64,000 nucleotides of DNA from JAVJUV01 sp047314965. GTDB taxonomy: Bacteria; Pseudomonadota; Alphaproteobacteria; Rhodobacterales; Rhodobacteraceae. Within the stretch, counting starts at the first letter, position 1, and each line of letters opens with the position of its first letter. Under the pieces are notes generated by a model. The model worked only from the letters and a program-made list of their open reading frames with translations, had not been told where the DNA came from and ran no database searches. Positions 1 through 7,557 of the stretch are shown in pieces. The position numbers were made by a program, and so were the translations under genes. Location: NCBI RefSeq assembly GCF_047314965.1, contig NZ_JBLBVK010000041.1:72361-136360 (forward strand), given 5' to 3'.

Positions 1-71
1 CCGCGCTTCAGCGCTTCCCAGGCGATGGACAGCCCGAAGATGCCGGCGCCCCGAACAGTGAGATCTGCCAT
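1..71 (-). CDS. FAD-dependent oxidoreductase, N-terminal fragment (MnmC C-domain-like?)
   Basis: Only the first 23 or so codons are inside the window. They read MADLTVRGAGIFGLSIAWE, a Rossmann dinucleotide-binding start of the GxGxxG type seen in DadA/glycine-oxidase-like FAD enzymes. It is divergent from mnmD with about 60 nt between the starts. In many bacteria MnmD and an FAD oxidoreductase are the two halves of MnmC (tRNA mnm5s2U34 synthesis), so this may be the split oxidoreductase partner. That assignment rests on context; the visible residues support only FAD binding. Confidence 0.6.
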   Translation of the reverse strand, partial: MADLTVRGAGIFGLSIAWEALKR

Positions 72-130
72 TGCCAAGGTCCCCGCTCCTTGCCAGTGTC
101 GCCGCGATTTGACTCCTTCTAGGACAGACC

Positions 131-802
131 GTGCTCAAGGACCAGCATCCGGAACTTGATTGGAACGGCGACGTGCCCGTGGCGCGACGCTTCGACGACC
201 CGTATTTTTCGCTGGCCGACGGGCGCGAGGAGACGCGGCATGTCTTTCTTGCGGGCAATGGCCTGCCCGAGCGGTTCCGCGACGGGTTCCATATCGCGGA
301 GTTGGGCTTTGGAACCGGGCTGAACCTGTTCACGGCTCTTCAGGCGTGGCGTCAGGCCGGTTCTGCGGGTGTGCTTCGCTTCACGACCTTCGAGCGATTC
401 CCCATGCATGTCGATGACATGGTCCGGGCGCTGGCGGTCTATCCTGACCTGAAGGCCATCGCCGGGCCGGTTCTGGAGGTTCTGGCAGACCGCGGAACGC
501 ATGTCCGCACCGCGGAACTTGAGCTTTCGGTCATCGTGGGCGATGCGCGCGATACCTTGGCGGGATGGCCGGGACGGGCGGATGCATGGTTTCTCGACGG
601 CTTCTCTCCGGCGAAGAATCCCGAACTGTGGGAACCCGGACTGCTGGCCGAGGTGGCACGGCACACCGCCCACGGCGGTACGGCCGCGACCTATTCCGCG
701 GCGGGCCATGTGCGCCGGTCGCTGGAGGCGGCCGGTTTCGAGGTTGAACGGCGAGCGGGCTTTGGCCGCAAACGCCACATGACGGTGGCGCGGCTGGCAT
801 GA
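131..802 (+). CDS. mnmD: tRNA (mnm5s2U34) methyltransferase MnmD
   Basis: SAM-dependent methyltransferase for the last step of 5-methylaminomethyl-2-thiouridine formation at the tRNA wobble position. The N terminus has the family feature 'RFDDPYFS'. The SAM-binding loop ELGFGTGLNLF lies at residues 57-67, and WFLDGFSPAKNPELW at about 153-167 is the MnmD signature. Length is 223 aa, as expected for the free-standing methyltransferase rather than the fused MnmC. The start is GTG; no better upstream codon was seen. The stop overlaps the next gene by 4 nt (ATGA), so the two are probably cotranscribed. Confidence 0.9.
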   Translation: MLKDQHPELDWNGDVPVARRFDDPYFSLADGREETRHVFLAGNGLPERFRDGFHIAELGFGTGLNLFTALQAWRQAGSAGVLRFTTFERFPMHVDDMVRALAVYPDLKAIAGPVLEVLADRGTHVRTAELELSVIVGDARDTLAGWPGRADAWFLDGFSPAKNPELWEPGLLAEVARHTAHGGTAATYSAAGHVRRSLEAAGFEVERRAGFGRKRHMTVARLA

Positions 803-1677
803 CGGAACAATCGAACCGGCAGGGCATCTACCTGATGATCCTGACAACCTTCGTCTTTGCCGCGCAGGACGGAATCTCGCGCCACCTTGCGGAAAACTAC
901 AACACCCTGATGGTCGTGATGATCCGTTACTGGTTCTTCGCCGCCTTCGTGATCGCCATCGCCGTGCGCAAGGCCGGCGGACTGAAGGCGGCGGCTGCGA
1001 CGAAGCAGCCCTTGCTGCAGGCGTTCCGGGGTGTGCTTCTGGCCGCCGAAATCTGCGTGGCCGTGCAGGCGTTCGTGTATCTTGGGCTGGTCGAGAGCCA
1101 TGCGATCTTCGCGTCTTATCCCCTGTTGGTCGCCGCGCTGGCCGGGCCGATTCTTGGCGAGAAGGCGGGGTGGCGGCGGTGGCTGGCGATCTTTGTCGGC
1201 TTCGTGGGAATGCTGATCATTCTTCAGCCGGGGGCAGGCGTGTTCAATCCGCTGGCGATCATCCCACTGGTCTCGTCGCTGATGTTCGCGCTGTACGGGT
1301 TGCTGACGCGCTATGCCGCGCGGCTGGACACGACGGCGACCTCCTTTTTCTGGACCGGGACGGTGGGTGCCGCGGTGATGACGGTGGTCGGCCTGCCGAA
1401 CTGGGAAACGATGACGCCGCCCGACTGGATCTGGATGCTTGCCCTGTGCATGACCGGGGCCACGGGTCACTGGCTTCTGATCAAGTGCTACGAGGTTGCC
1501 GAGGCCAGCGCCGTGCAGCCTTTCGCCTATTTCCAGCTGGTTTTCGCTTCGGCGATCGGCATCCTTCTCTTCGGCGAGGAAGTGAAGGCGAACCTTGTCC
1601 TGGGAGCGGCGATCATCGTCTTGGCAGGGATTTTTGCCTTGTGGCGCGCGCATGTGGCCGCGCAGAGGGGGCGCTGA
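799..1677 (+). CDS. DMT superfamily (EamA) transporter
   Basis: A 292-aa inner-membrane protein with two EamA repeats of about five helices each. Conserved features include 'AQDGISRHLAENYNTLMVV' in the first repeat and 'EVAEASAVQPFAYFQLVFA' in the second. Such proteins export small metabolites or amino acids, but the substrate cannot be read from sequence. The start ATG overlaps the mnmD stop, implying translational coupling. A GC-rich hairpin straddles the stop codon (see terminator at 1667-1688). Confidence 0.85.
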   Translation: MTEQSNRQGIYLMILTTFVFAAQDGISRHLAENYNTLMVVMIRYWFFAAFVIAIAVRKAGGLKAAAATKQPLLQAFRGVLLAAEICVAVQAFVYLGLVESHAIFASYPLLVAALAGPILGEKAGWRRWLAIFVGFVGMLIILQPGAGVFNPLAIIPLVSSLMFALYGLLTRYAARLDTTATSFFWTGTVGAAVMTVVGLPNWETMTPPDWIWMLALCMTGATGHWLLIKCYEVAEASAVQPFAYFQLVFASAIGILLFGEEVKANLVLGAAIIVLAGIFALWRAHVAAQRGR

Positions 1678-1688
1678 CGCGCGCCCCC
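1667..1688. terminator. bidirectional terminator-like hairpin
   Basis: GGGGGCGC (1667-1674) pairs perfectly with GCGCCCCC (1681-1688) around a 6-nt loop. It lies at the junction of the EamA gene (+) and mlaC (-), and its loop includes the EamA stop codon. There is no T-tract, so this is a hairpin or stalling site, not a canonical rho-independent terminator. Confidence 0.5.
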
Positions 1689-1704
1689 GTGCAGCCGGGA
1701 GCGA

Positions 1705-2307
1705 TCAGCCCGCTTTTTTCAGATCGGACACGAGCCCGTCGATATCGCCGCGCCGCTTGTCCAGCATGGCGCCGATCTCGGCACGTTCGGATTTCAGAAG
1801 GCTGATGCCTTCGATCAGCAGATCGAAGAACTTGTCCGAGCCGGACCGGTCGGAGACCATGAAGCTGATCTCGAAGGGCGGCTGGCCCTTGAGGAGCGCG
1901 ACGGCCTGAACCTCCTGGAAGGTCTTCACCGCACGGGCGCTTTTCACCTCGATCTGACCGCCGATGAACTCGCGGAACCGCTTGCCGTATTTGCGCGAGA
2001 GGTAGCCGGCAAAGGCATCGGTAAAGGCGTTCATCTGGCTCGATGACGCCTCCCGGGCCGGCGGGCCCAGCGCGGAGCGCGCGATGGTCGGCACGTCGGC
2101 GTACTTGCGGAAGATGCGCTCGAAATCGCCGTACATCTGGCTTTCGGACTTGCCCGAGTTGATGATCTTGTTGATCTCGGCCACGGCGGTGTCGATCAGC
2201 TTGCGGGCTTCGGATTCGGACAATGCGAATGCGCCGGGTGCCGCAAGAACCGACGTGGCGGAGAGCAGGCCGGCCAGAATAACGCGGCGCGAGGGATCAA
2301 AATTCAT
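1705..2307 (-). CDS. mlaC: MlaC-type phospholipid-binding periplasmic protein (Ttg2D)
   Basis: Periplasmic shuttle of the Mla lipid-asymmetry pathway, passing phospholipid between the outer-membrane MlaA and the inner-membrane MlaFEDB importer. The mature part shows family features: helical 'DFERIFRKYADVPTIARSALG', 'FTDAFAGYLSRKYGKRF' and a C-terminal 'DGLVSDLKKAG'. I chose the ATG at 2307 (MNFDPSRRVILAG), giving 200 aa; the ORF is open upstream to 2346. The leader has SRR followed by VIL and a hydrophobic run ending APGAFA, which resembles a twin-arginine signal. It overlaps mlaA by 11 nt, so an mlaA-mlaC operon is likely. The MlaFED permease genes are not in the window. Confidence 0.88.
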   Translation of the reverse strand: MNFDPSRRVILAGLLSATSVLAAPGAFALSESEARKLIDTAVAEINKIINSGKSESQMYGDFERIFRKYADVPTIARSALGPPAREASSSQMNAFTDAFAGYLSRKYGKRFREFIGGQIEVKSARAVKTFQEVQAVALLKGQPPFEISFMVSDRSGSDKFFDLLIEGISLLKSERAEIGAMLDKRRGDIDGLVSDLKKAG

Positions 2308-3064
2308 CATAAAGTCCTTCATAGACCTCATCGTAGAGGTCTTCATAGGGGTCGAACATGTTACCGGCGGATGTCTGCCCAGAAAGCTCGAACCGGCGGC
2401 TTTCCAGGTAGAAGAGCCTGAGTTGCGCGTAGCTGTCGGCGCTGTCGTAGAGAATTCCGTCCACGGTGTCGGAGAACTCGTACCGCGAATTCAGAACGGA
2501 CGGCAGGGACGTCGATGCCGCGATTTCATCGCCATCGTCGCCGAGGACCGTGCCAATCGGGTTCGCGAGGATATCGACGAACTGGCCGATCGCGTCGCGC
2601 TCGGTCGAGGGGCCGAGAAGGGGCAGTTCTATATAGGCGCCTTCCTGCGCACCCCAGACCGCAAGAGTGTCGCCGAAGCCTGTCTCACGCGGTTCCAGGC
2701 CGAAACCGCTGGCCGGGTCGAACAGGCCGAAAATGCCCATTGTCGTATTGATCAGGAACCGGAAGGTGTTGTGGACGGCGTCTTCGCCCTGACCCTGCAG
2801 AATGTCGTTCACGACGCTGCGCGGTGTGTCGAGGTTGCCGGCTGCATTCGAGAGGCTTGTACGGACACGACCGGGAACGATCGTCCCGTAAACCTGGCTT
2901 GCGGGTTTGAAGAACAGCCTGTCGGCACCTTTGTTGAAGGCATGGCTGGCACGGTTGGCGGATTCGTACGGGTCGTGAATTTCCACCGGCGTATCGGGCA
3001 CCGAACACGCGGTCAGACCGACCGCGGCAACAAGTACGAACATCCCCACTGACTTTGGCATCAA
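2297..3064 (-). CDS. mlaA: MlaA/VacJ outer-membrane lipoprotein
   Basis: Outer-membrane lipoprotein that removes surface-exposed phospholipid and hands it to MlaC. The leader ends in a lipobox LTAC with Cys20. It is followed by the family hallmarks 'DPYESANRASHAFN', 'VNDILQGQGEDA', 'RFLINTTMGIFGLFDPAS' and 'ETGFGDTLAVWG'. Length 255 aa is normal. The C terminus is acidic and tyrosine-rich. It is the first gene of a two-gene unit with mlaC. About 200 nt separate it from the divergent ridA-like gene. Confidence 0.93.
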   Translation of the reverse strand: MMPKSVGMFVLVAAVGLTACSVPDTPVEIHDPYESANRASHAFNKGADRLFFKPASQVYGTIVPGRVRTSLSNAAGNLDTPRSVVNDILQGQGEDAVHNTFRFLINTTMGIFGLFDPASGFGLEPRETGFGDTLAVWGAQEGAYIELPLLGPSTERDAIGQFVDILANPIGTVLGDDGDEIAASTSLPSVLNSRYEFSDTVDGILYDSADSYAQLRLFYLESRRFELSGQTSAGNMFDPYEDLYDEVYEGLYDEF

Positions 3065-3268
3065 AAAAGGCCTTTGGACTACCGTGCCGGTGAATCGATC
3101 CCGGCTTCAAGGGACTCACATAATCGAATTTCCGGGGATTTACATGGTATGGGACGAAAGAGTCCGTGAAATCGAAAAACGTTGTTGCGCCTGAGTGCCG
3201 CCCATGGCTAACCGATAGGCAAGTGCACAATTCGTGCGTCCGGCCGAAAGCGGAATGGGAGGTGCTCC

Positions 3269-3733
3269 GTGAGTCATATCGATGCGAAACTGTCCGAACT
3301 CGGGCTGAAACTGCCGGACGCGCCTGCGCCGGCCGCAAACTATATTCCTTACGTCGTGAGCGGAAAGCTTGTCTTCGTGTCCGGTCAGATTTCCATCGCG
3401 GAAGACGGCACGCTGATCACCGGCAAGGTGGGAGCAGACCTGGACACCGAGGCTGGCGCGCGGGCTGCCGCGCGGTGCGCGCTATCACTTCTGGCCCAGG
3501 CCAAAGCCGCTTGTGGCGGTGATTTCAACCGCCTGAAGCGGGTGGTTAAACTGACCGGCTTCGTCAATTCGACGCCCGATTACGCCGAGCAGCCGAAAGT
3601 CGTGAACGGAGCCTCGGACCTTCTGGTCGCGGTTCTTGGCGAAGCCGGACGGCACTCCCGTTCGGCCGTCAGCGCGGGTGCGCTGCCCCTGGGGGTTGCC
3701 GTGGAAATCGAGGGCATTTTCGAACTCGAATGA
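3269..3733 (+). CDS. RidA family protein (YjgF/YER057c/UK114)
   Basis: A 154-aa RidA-fold protein of the longer subfamily ('YVVSGKLVFVSGQIS', 'GDFNRLKRVVKLTGFVNS', 'RSAVSAGALPLGVAVEIEG'). RidA members hydrolyse reactive enamines/imines released by PLP enzymes. The subgroup with this N terminus (IDAKLSELGLKLP) is of less certain activity. The C-terminal Arg in GRHSRSAVSAGALP is the residue that binds the substrate carboxylate in RidA proteins. GTG start at 3269 with GGGAGG 7 nt upstream. The stop overlaps the GDPD gene by 4 nt. Confidence 0.88.
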   Translation: MSHIDAKLSELGLKLPDAPAPAANYIPYVVSGKLVFVSGQISIAEDGTLITGKVGADLDTEAGARAAARCALSLLAQAKAACGGDFNRLKRVVKLTGFVNSTPDYAEQPKVVNGASDLLVAVLGEAGRHSRSAVSAGALPLGVAVEIEGIFELE

Positions 3734-4488
3734 CGCGCACTCTGCCAGCAAGTCTGCTTGCAGCGCCAATTTCGCACCGGGCGCTGCACGATATCCGAGA
3801 CGGTCGGCCCGAAAACTCGCGCGCCGCCGTGCGGGCGGCCGTTGCATCGGGCTATGGAATCGAGATCGACATCCAGATGAGCGCCGACCGGCAGGCCATA
3901 GTCTTTCACGACTACGATCTTGAGCGACTGACTCCCGCCAGGGGGAAGGTAAGGGACATACAGGCGGACACGCTGTCCGAGGTGAGATTGAACGGAAGTG
4001 ACGAGGGAATCCCCCGTCTGGACGAGATCCTGCAGATCGTAGCGGGCCGGGTTCCGCTTCTCATCGAGATCAAGGATCAGGATGGGGCGCTTGGCCCGGA
4101 TGTCGGGGAACTGGAGGTGGCGGTTGCCGCTGCGCTTGAGGGCTATGCGGGCGATGTCGCGCTGATGTCATTCAACCCGCACAGCGTGGCGGCCATGCAG
4201 ACTTTGCTGCCCAACCGTCCTCGCGGTCTGACGACCGAGGCCTTCCTGAAGGACGATGAGTGGCCGGCGAAGCCGGACTACCTTGCTGAACTGGAGCGAA
4301 TTCCGGACTATGAGAAGGTCGCGGCCTGTTTCATCAGTCACAATCACCGCCATCTGTCGATGCCTCGGGTTGCCGAGCTGAAAGCGGAGGGTGCGGCGAT
4401 CCTGTGCTGGACGATCCGCTCGCCCGAGGACGAGGCAGCGGCACGGCGGATTGCAGACAACGTGACCTTCGAGGGCTATCTGGCCTGA
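3730..4488 (+). CDS. glycerophosphodiester phosphodiesterase family protein
   Basis: GDPD-fold TIM barrel of 252 aa. The catalytic/metal set is visible: SHRALHD with PENS at residues about 15-29, EIDIQMSADRQAIVFHD at about 44-60 (Glu-x-Asp metal ligands and the second catalytic His), and 'LLIEIKDQD' near 116. The family hydrolyses glycerophosphodiesters to glycerol-3-phosphate and an alcohol. There is no signal peptide, so it is cytoplasmic. Translationally coupled to the upstream RidA gene. Confidence 0.88.
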   Translation: MTRTLPASLLAAPISHRALHDIRDGRPENSRAAVRAAVASGYGIEIDIQMSADRQAIVFHDYDLERLTPARGKVRDIQADTLSEVRLNGSDEGIPRLDEILQIVAGRVPLLIEIKDQDGALGPDVGELEVAVAAALEGYAGDVALMSFNPHSVAAMQTLLPNRPRGLTTEAFLKDDEWPAKPDYLAELERIPDYEKVAACFISHNHRHLSMPRVAELKAEGAAILCWTIRSPEDEAAARRIADNVTFEGYLA

Positions 4489-4551
4489 ACGACGCTTGAT
4501 TTCCGGGGATCAGCGCACAGGTTTACCTGAAAGAGAACTGGGGCCGGCACC

Positions 4552-5730
4552 TTGGCCGATATCGAGATTTCCGTTCTGAATTCGCTGGCCGAGATCTCGC
4601 CCGAGGTCTGGGATCGCTGCGCCTGCCCGGAAACCGCCGATGGCGGGCGGCCTTTCGATCCCTTCACCACTCACAGGTTTCTCAAGGCGCTGGAAGACAG
4701 CGGTTCGGTCGGAACCGGGACCGGGTGGCAGCCGCGCTATCTTGTTGCGCGCGATGGGGAAGACGTGCTGGGTGTCCTGCCGCTTTATGCAAAGGGTCAC
4801 AGCCAGGGCGAGTATATCTTCGATCACAACTGGGCCCATGCCTGGGAAAGAGCCGGGGGACGGTATTATCCCAAGCTGCAGGCGGCGGTGCCGTTCACGC
4901 CGGCGACGGGCCGGCGGTTCCTGACCGCACCTGGCCATGAGAGCGAAGGCATGGCCGCGCTGGTGCAGGGGGCGCTGGAGATCGCGACGCGGAACAGGCT
5001 GAGTTCCGTCCACGCCACCTTTTGCACCGAGGAGGAAGCCGAGCGCGGTGCGGCAATGGGCCTGCTGCACCGTGTCACGCAGCAATACCACTGGGTCAAT
5101 GACGGCTACGCGGATTTCGATGCGTTTCTCGCCGCGCTTTCGTCCCGCAAGCGGAAAACCATCCGCCGAGAGCGCCGGATCGCGCAGGAGTTCGGCGGCG
5201 AGATCGTGCAACTGACAGGGGACGCGATCCAGCCCGAGCACTGGGACGCGTTCTGGGCGTTCTACCAGGATACGGGATCGCGCAAATGGGGTACGCCCTA
5301 CCTGACACGGCGCTTCTTCGACATCGCCCAGGATACATTGCGCGACGATATCCTGCTGGTCCTGGCGCTGCGCGACGGTCGCCCCGTTGCCGGGGCCATG
5401 AATTTGATCGGGCGGGATGTGCTGTACGGCCGGTACTGGGGCGCGGTCGAGCATCACGACTGCCTGCATTTCGAACTCTGCTATTATCAGGCCATCGACT
5501 ACGCGCTTGAGCACGGCCTGTCCCGGGTCGAGGCGGGCGCGCAGGGCGAGCACAAGCTGGCGCGGGGCTACCTGCCGGTGGAGATCCACTCGCTGCACTG
5601 GATCGCCGATCCGGGGTTCTCGAATGCGGTGGCCGACTATCTCGAAGCCGAGCGCAAGGCCGTGGGGGAGGACATCGAGGTGCTGACCTCCTACGGCCCG
5701 TTCCGGAAAGTGACGGAGGAACCGACATGA
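4552..5730 (+). CDS. FemAB/GNAT-like N-acyltransferase (DUF482/COG3146 family)
   Basis: A 392-aa protein of the family formerly DUF482, related to FemAB/GNAT acyltransferases ('DPFTTHRFLKALEDSGS', 'YIFDHNWAHAWERAG', 'LSSRKRKTIRRERR', 'FELCYYQAIDYALEHGL', 'GAQGEHKLARGYLP'). Members are annotated as peptidogalycan biosynthesis/recognition proteins, but the acyl acceptor is not established. The start is TTG at 4552: an in-frame stop at 4528 and the lack of ATG/GTG in between force this choice. ATGA overlap with the next gene. Confidence 0.82.
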   Translation: MADIEISVLNSLAEISPEVWDRCACPETADGGRPFDPFTTHRFLKALEDSGSVGTGTGWQPRYLVARDGEDVLGVLPLYAKGHSQGEYIFDHNWAHAWERAGGRYYPKLQAAVPFTPATGRRFLTAPGHESEGMAALVQGALEIATRNRLSSVHATFCTEEEAERGAAMGLLHRVTQQYHWVNDGYADFDAFLAALSSRKRKTIRRERRIAQEFGGEIVQLTGDAIQPEHWDAFWAFYQDTGSRKWGTPYLTRRFFDIAQDTLRDDILLVLALRDGRPVAGAMNLIGRDVLYGRYWGAVEHHDCLHFELCYYQAIDYALEHGLSRVEAGAQGEHKLARGYLPVEIHSLHWIADPGFSNAVADYLEAERKAVGEDIEVLTSYGPFRKVTEEPT

Positions 5731-6014
5731 CAGACAAGTTGACGGGGCCTGAGCGCGACGCTGCTCTGGCCGAACTGGCCGGGCGCGGCTGGGAGCTGAT
5801 CGAAGGGCGGGACGCAATTCGGAAGACCTTCAGGTTCAACTCGTTCATCGATGCCTGGGGCTGGATGAGCCGGATGGCGATCCATGCCGAGAAGCTCGAT
5901 CATCATCCCGAGTGGTTCAACGTCTACAACCGGGTGGAGGTCACCTTGACGACCCACGACGCGGATGGTTTGTCGGCGCTCGACCTGAAACTTGCCGAAA
6001 AGATGGACGCCTGA
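5727..6014 (+). CDS. phhB: 4a-hydroxytetrahydrobiopterin dehydratase (PCD/DCoH)
   Basis: A 95-aa pterin-4a-carbinolamine dehydratase, which regenerates quinonoid dihydrobiopterin after aromatic amino-acid hydroxylation. The signature EKLDHHPEWFNVYNRVEV (residues about 55-72) with the catalytic His pair and the 'TTHDADGLSALD' region is fully present. No aromatic hydroxylase lies nearby. In Rhodobacteraceae this gene often sits apart from phhA. It is coupled to the FemAB-like gene by ATGA and followed 6 nt later by mscS. Confidence 0.92.
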   Translation: MTDKLTGPERDAALAELAGRGWELIEGRDAIRKTFRFNSFIDAWGWMSRMAIHAEKLDHHPEWFNVYNRVEVTLTTHDADGLSALDLKLAEKMDA

Positions 6015-6020
6015 TCCCCC

Positions 6021-6881
6021 ATGGAATATCTCGACCAACTGCTCGCCTTCAAACTCACCTCGGACACGACCATCGGCGACGTGCTGACGATCGATTTCCT
6101 TCTGGGGGTCGTCGGACAGGTGACGTTGGCCGCCGTGATCCTGATCGTCGGCTTCTTCATCGCCGGTTTCGTCAAGCGCCGGATCATGAAGCTGACCGAC
6201 CGCTCGCGGCATTTCGACAAGACGATGGGCAGTTTCCTGGCCAGCGTGGCGCGCTATGGCATTCTTGCTCTGACGATCATCTTCGTCCTGCAGCAGTTCG
6301 GGTTTCAGACCACCTCGCTGGTGGCTCTTCTGGGTGCCGCCGGCCTGGCCATCGGCCTTGCCCTTCAGGGCGTCCTGGGCGGCGTTGCGGCAGGGGTGAT
6401 GCTGGTCGTGTTCCGCCCGATCAAGGTCGGTGATTTCGTCGAGGTGAACGGCAGGTCGGGCACGGTGAAGGATATCTCGATCTTCACCACCGAGCTTGCG
6501 TCGGTCGACAACGTGCAGATCATCATCCCGAACTCGCAGGTCTGGGGCAATGTCATCACGAACTACTCGATCTACGACACCCGGCGCGCCGAATGGTTGT
6601 TCGGCGTCAGCTATGGCACCAACCTTGCCGAGGCAGAGCGGATCATCCGCGACACCGTCCTGAGCGATCCGCGCGCGCTGTCCCAGCCGGAGCCGTTCAT
6701 CCAGATCAACAACCTGGGCGATTTCTCGGTCGATTTCCTGGTCCGGGTCTGGGTCAAGGCGCCGGATTATTTCCAGTACCAGGCCGACATGAAGCGCGAG
6801 GTGAAGGAAGCCTTCGATGCCGGGGGGATCGAGATCCCGTTTCCGACCCGCACGGTCATCGGACAGTCCGCGGAAGCCTGA
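6021..6881 (+). CDS. mscS: small-conductance mechanosensitive channel, MscS family
   Basis: A 286-aa protein with three predicted membrane helices, the size of minimal MscS. TM3 is the Gly/Ala-rich pore helix ('LLGAAGLAIGLALQGVLGG'), followed by the β-domain ('FRPIKVGDFVEVNGRSGTV', 'IIIPNSQVWGNVITNYS') and a C-terminal α/β domain ('FPTRTV'). It opens under hypo-osmotic membrane tension to release solutes. Last gene of the plus-strand run that begins at ridA. A repeat hairpin at 6923-6983 separates it from the convergent peroxiredoxin. Confidence 0.93.
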   Translation: MEYLDQLLAFKLTSDTTIGDVLTIDFLLGVVGQVTLAAVILIVGFFIAGFVKRRIMKLTDRSRHFDKTMGSFLASVARYGILALTIIFVLQQFGFQTTSLVALLGAAGLAIGLALQGVLGGVAAGVMLVVFRPIKVGDFVEVNGRSGTVKDISIFTTELASVDNVQIIIPNSQVWGNVITNYSIYDTRRAEWLFGVSYGTNLAEAERIIRDTVLSDPRALSQPEPFIQINNLGDFSVDFLVRVWVKAPDYFQYQADMKREVKEAFDAGGIEIPFPTRTVIGQSAEA

Positions 6882-6922
6882 CCCTCCTCGGGAACCCGCA
6901 GAGCTTCAAGCAACCTGCAGTT

Positions 6923-6983
6923 CCTCTTGGCGAAAATACTTCGGGGGGAGGCCCGGAGGGCCCGGGGGGGGCTGGCCCCCCGG
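6923..6983 (+). repeat. dispersed hairpin element, copy A (AAATACTTC box + G/C stem)
   Basis: Reads CCTCTTGGCGAAAATACTTC, then a G-run, then a stem around 6962-6983 (CCGGGGGG paired with CCCCCCGG). The same layout occurs at 28954-29003 and 37100-37143, and in inverted orientation at 28808-28843. This copy lies between the convergent 3' ends of mscS and the peroxiredoxin gene, with the hairpin 3 nt from the latter's stop. It probably serves as a bidirectional transcription terminator. Confidence 0.7.
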
Positions 6984-6985
6984 TG

Positions 6986-7477
6986 TCAGATCGCTTCCAG
7001 AAGCGTCTCGCCGGTGGTCAGGTCGCAGGCGCCGATCTTCTCTTCCATCTGAAGCACCTTCACGACGCCGTCTTCGACGTAAAGCGCGCAGCGCTGCATC
7101 CGGTCCTTGAAGCCGATGGCGGGCACGGTGAATTCGAGGCCAAGTGCCTTGGTCAGCTCCGAGTTCCAGTCGGCGAGGATCTTGATGCCCTTGCCGGTCG
7201 CACCCGAGGTCCGTCCCCAGTGTTCGCACACGCGCACGTCATTCACCACGACGACAAGCAGTTCATCCACGCCCTTTGCGCGGAAGGCATCCGCCGTACG
7301 GATCAGGCTGGGCAGGTGCGCCGCCGAGCAGGTCGCGGTATAAGCACCGGGCATTCCGAAGATCACGGCCTTCTTGCCTGCAAGGCCTGCGCCGAGATCG
7401 AATTCCATCACCTCGTCTCCGACCTGGTAGGGGAGCGTGACCTCGGGGAGCCTGTCCCCGACCTTTACCATTGCCAT
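6986..7477 (-). CDS. peroxiredoxin, Prx5 (AhpE/glutaredoxin-type) subfamily
   Basis: A 163-aa Prx5-type thiol peroxidase. The peroxidatic Cys is in MPGAYTATCSAAHLP, equivalent to the PGAFTPTCS motif of the family; a further Cys follows in 'VRVCEHWG'. Such enzymes reduce H2O2 and organic peroxides using glutathione/glutaredoxin or thioredoxin. I chose the ATG at 7477 (MAMVKVGDRLPEVTL), which has AGGAAAG upstream; the ORF is open to 7558 but the extension runs into the divergent gene's leader. Divergent from a ferredoxin-reductase gene with an 80-bp shared promoter region. Confidence 0.93.
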   Translation of the reverse strand: MAMVKVGDRLPEVTLPYQVGDEVMEFDLGAGLAGKKAVIFGMPGAYTATCSAAHLPSLIRTADAFRAKGVDELLVVVVNDVRVCEHWGRTSGATGKGIKILADWNSELTKALGLEFTVPAIGFKDRMQRCALYVEDGVVKVLQMEEKIGACDLTTGETLLEAI

Positions 7478-7557
7478 GTTCGTACTTTCCTGTTGGTTTG
7501 CCTCTGGCTGAAGGTCGATATAAGCCGAGAAGACCGGGACGCCAGAGGGAAAACGCA

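Noticed and set aside
691..1653. 320-codon minus-strand frame
   Set aside because: Antisense to the EamA permease; Arg/His/Gln-rich with no membrane or enzyme pattern.
4510..5817. 435-codon minus-strand frame
   Set aside because: Antisense to the FemAB-like gene, which has clear family motifs; the minus frame has none.
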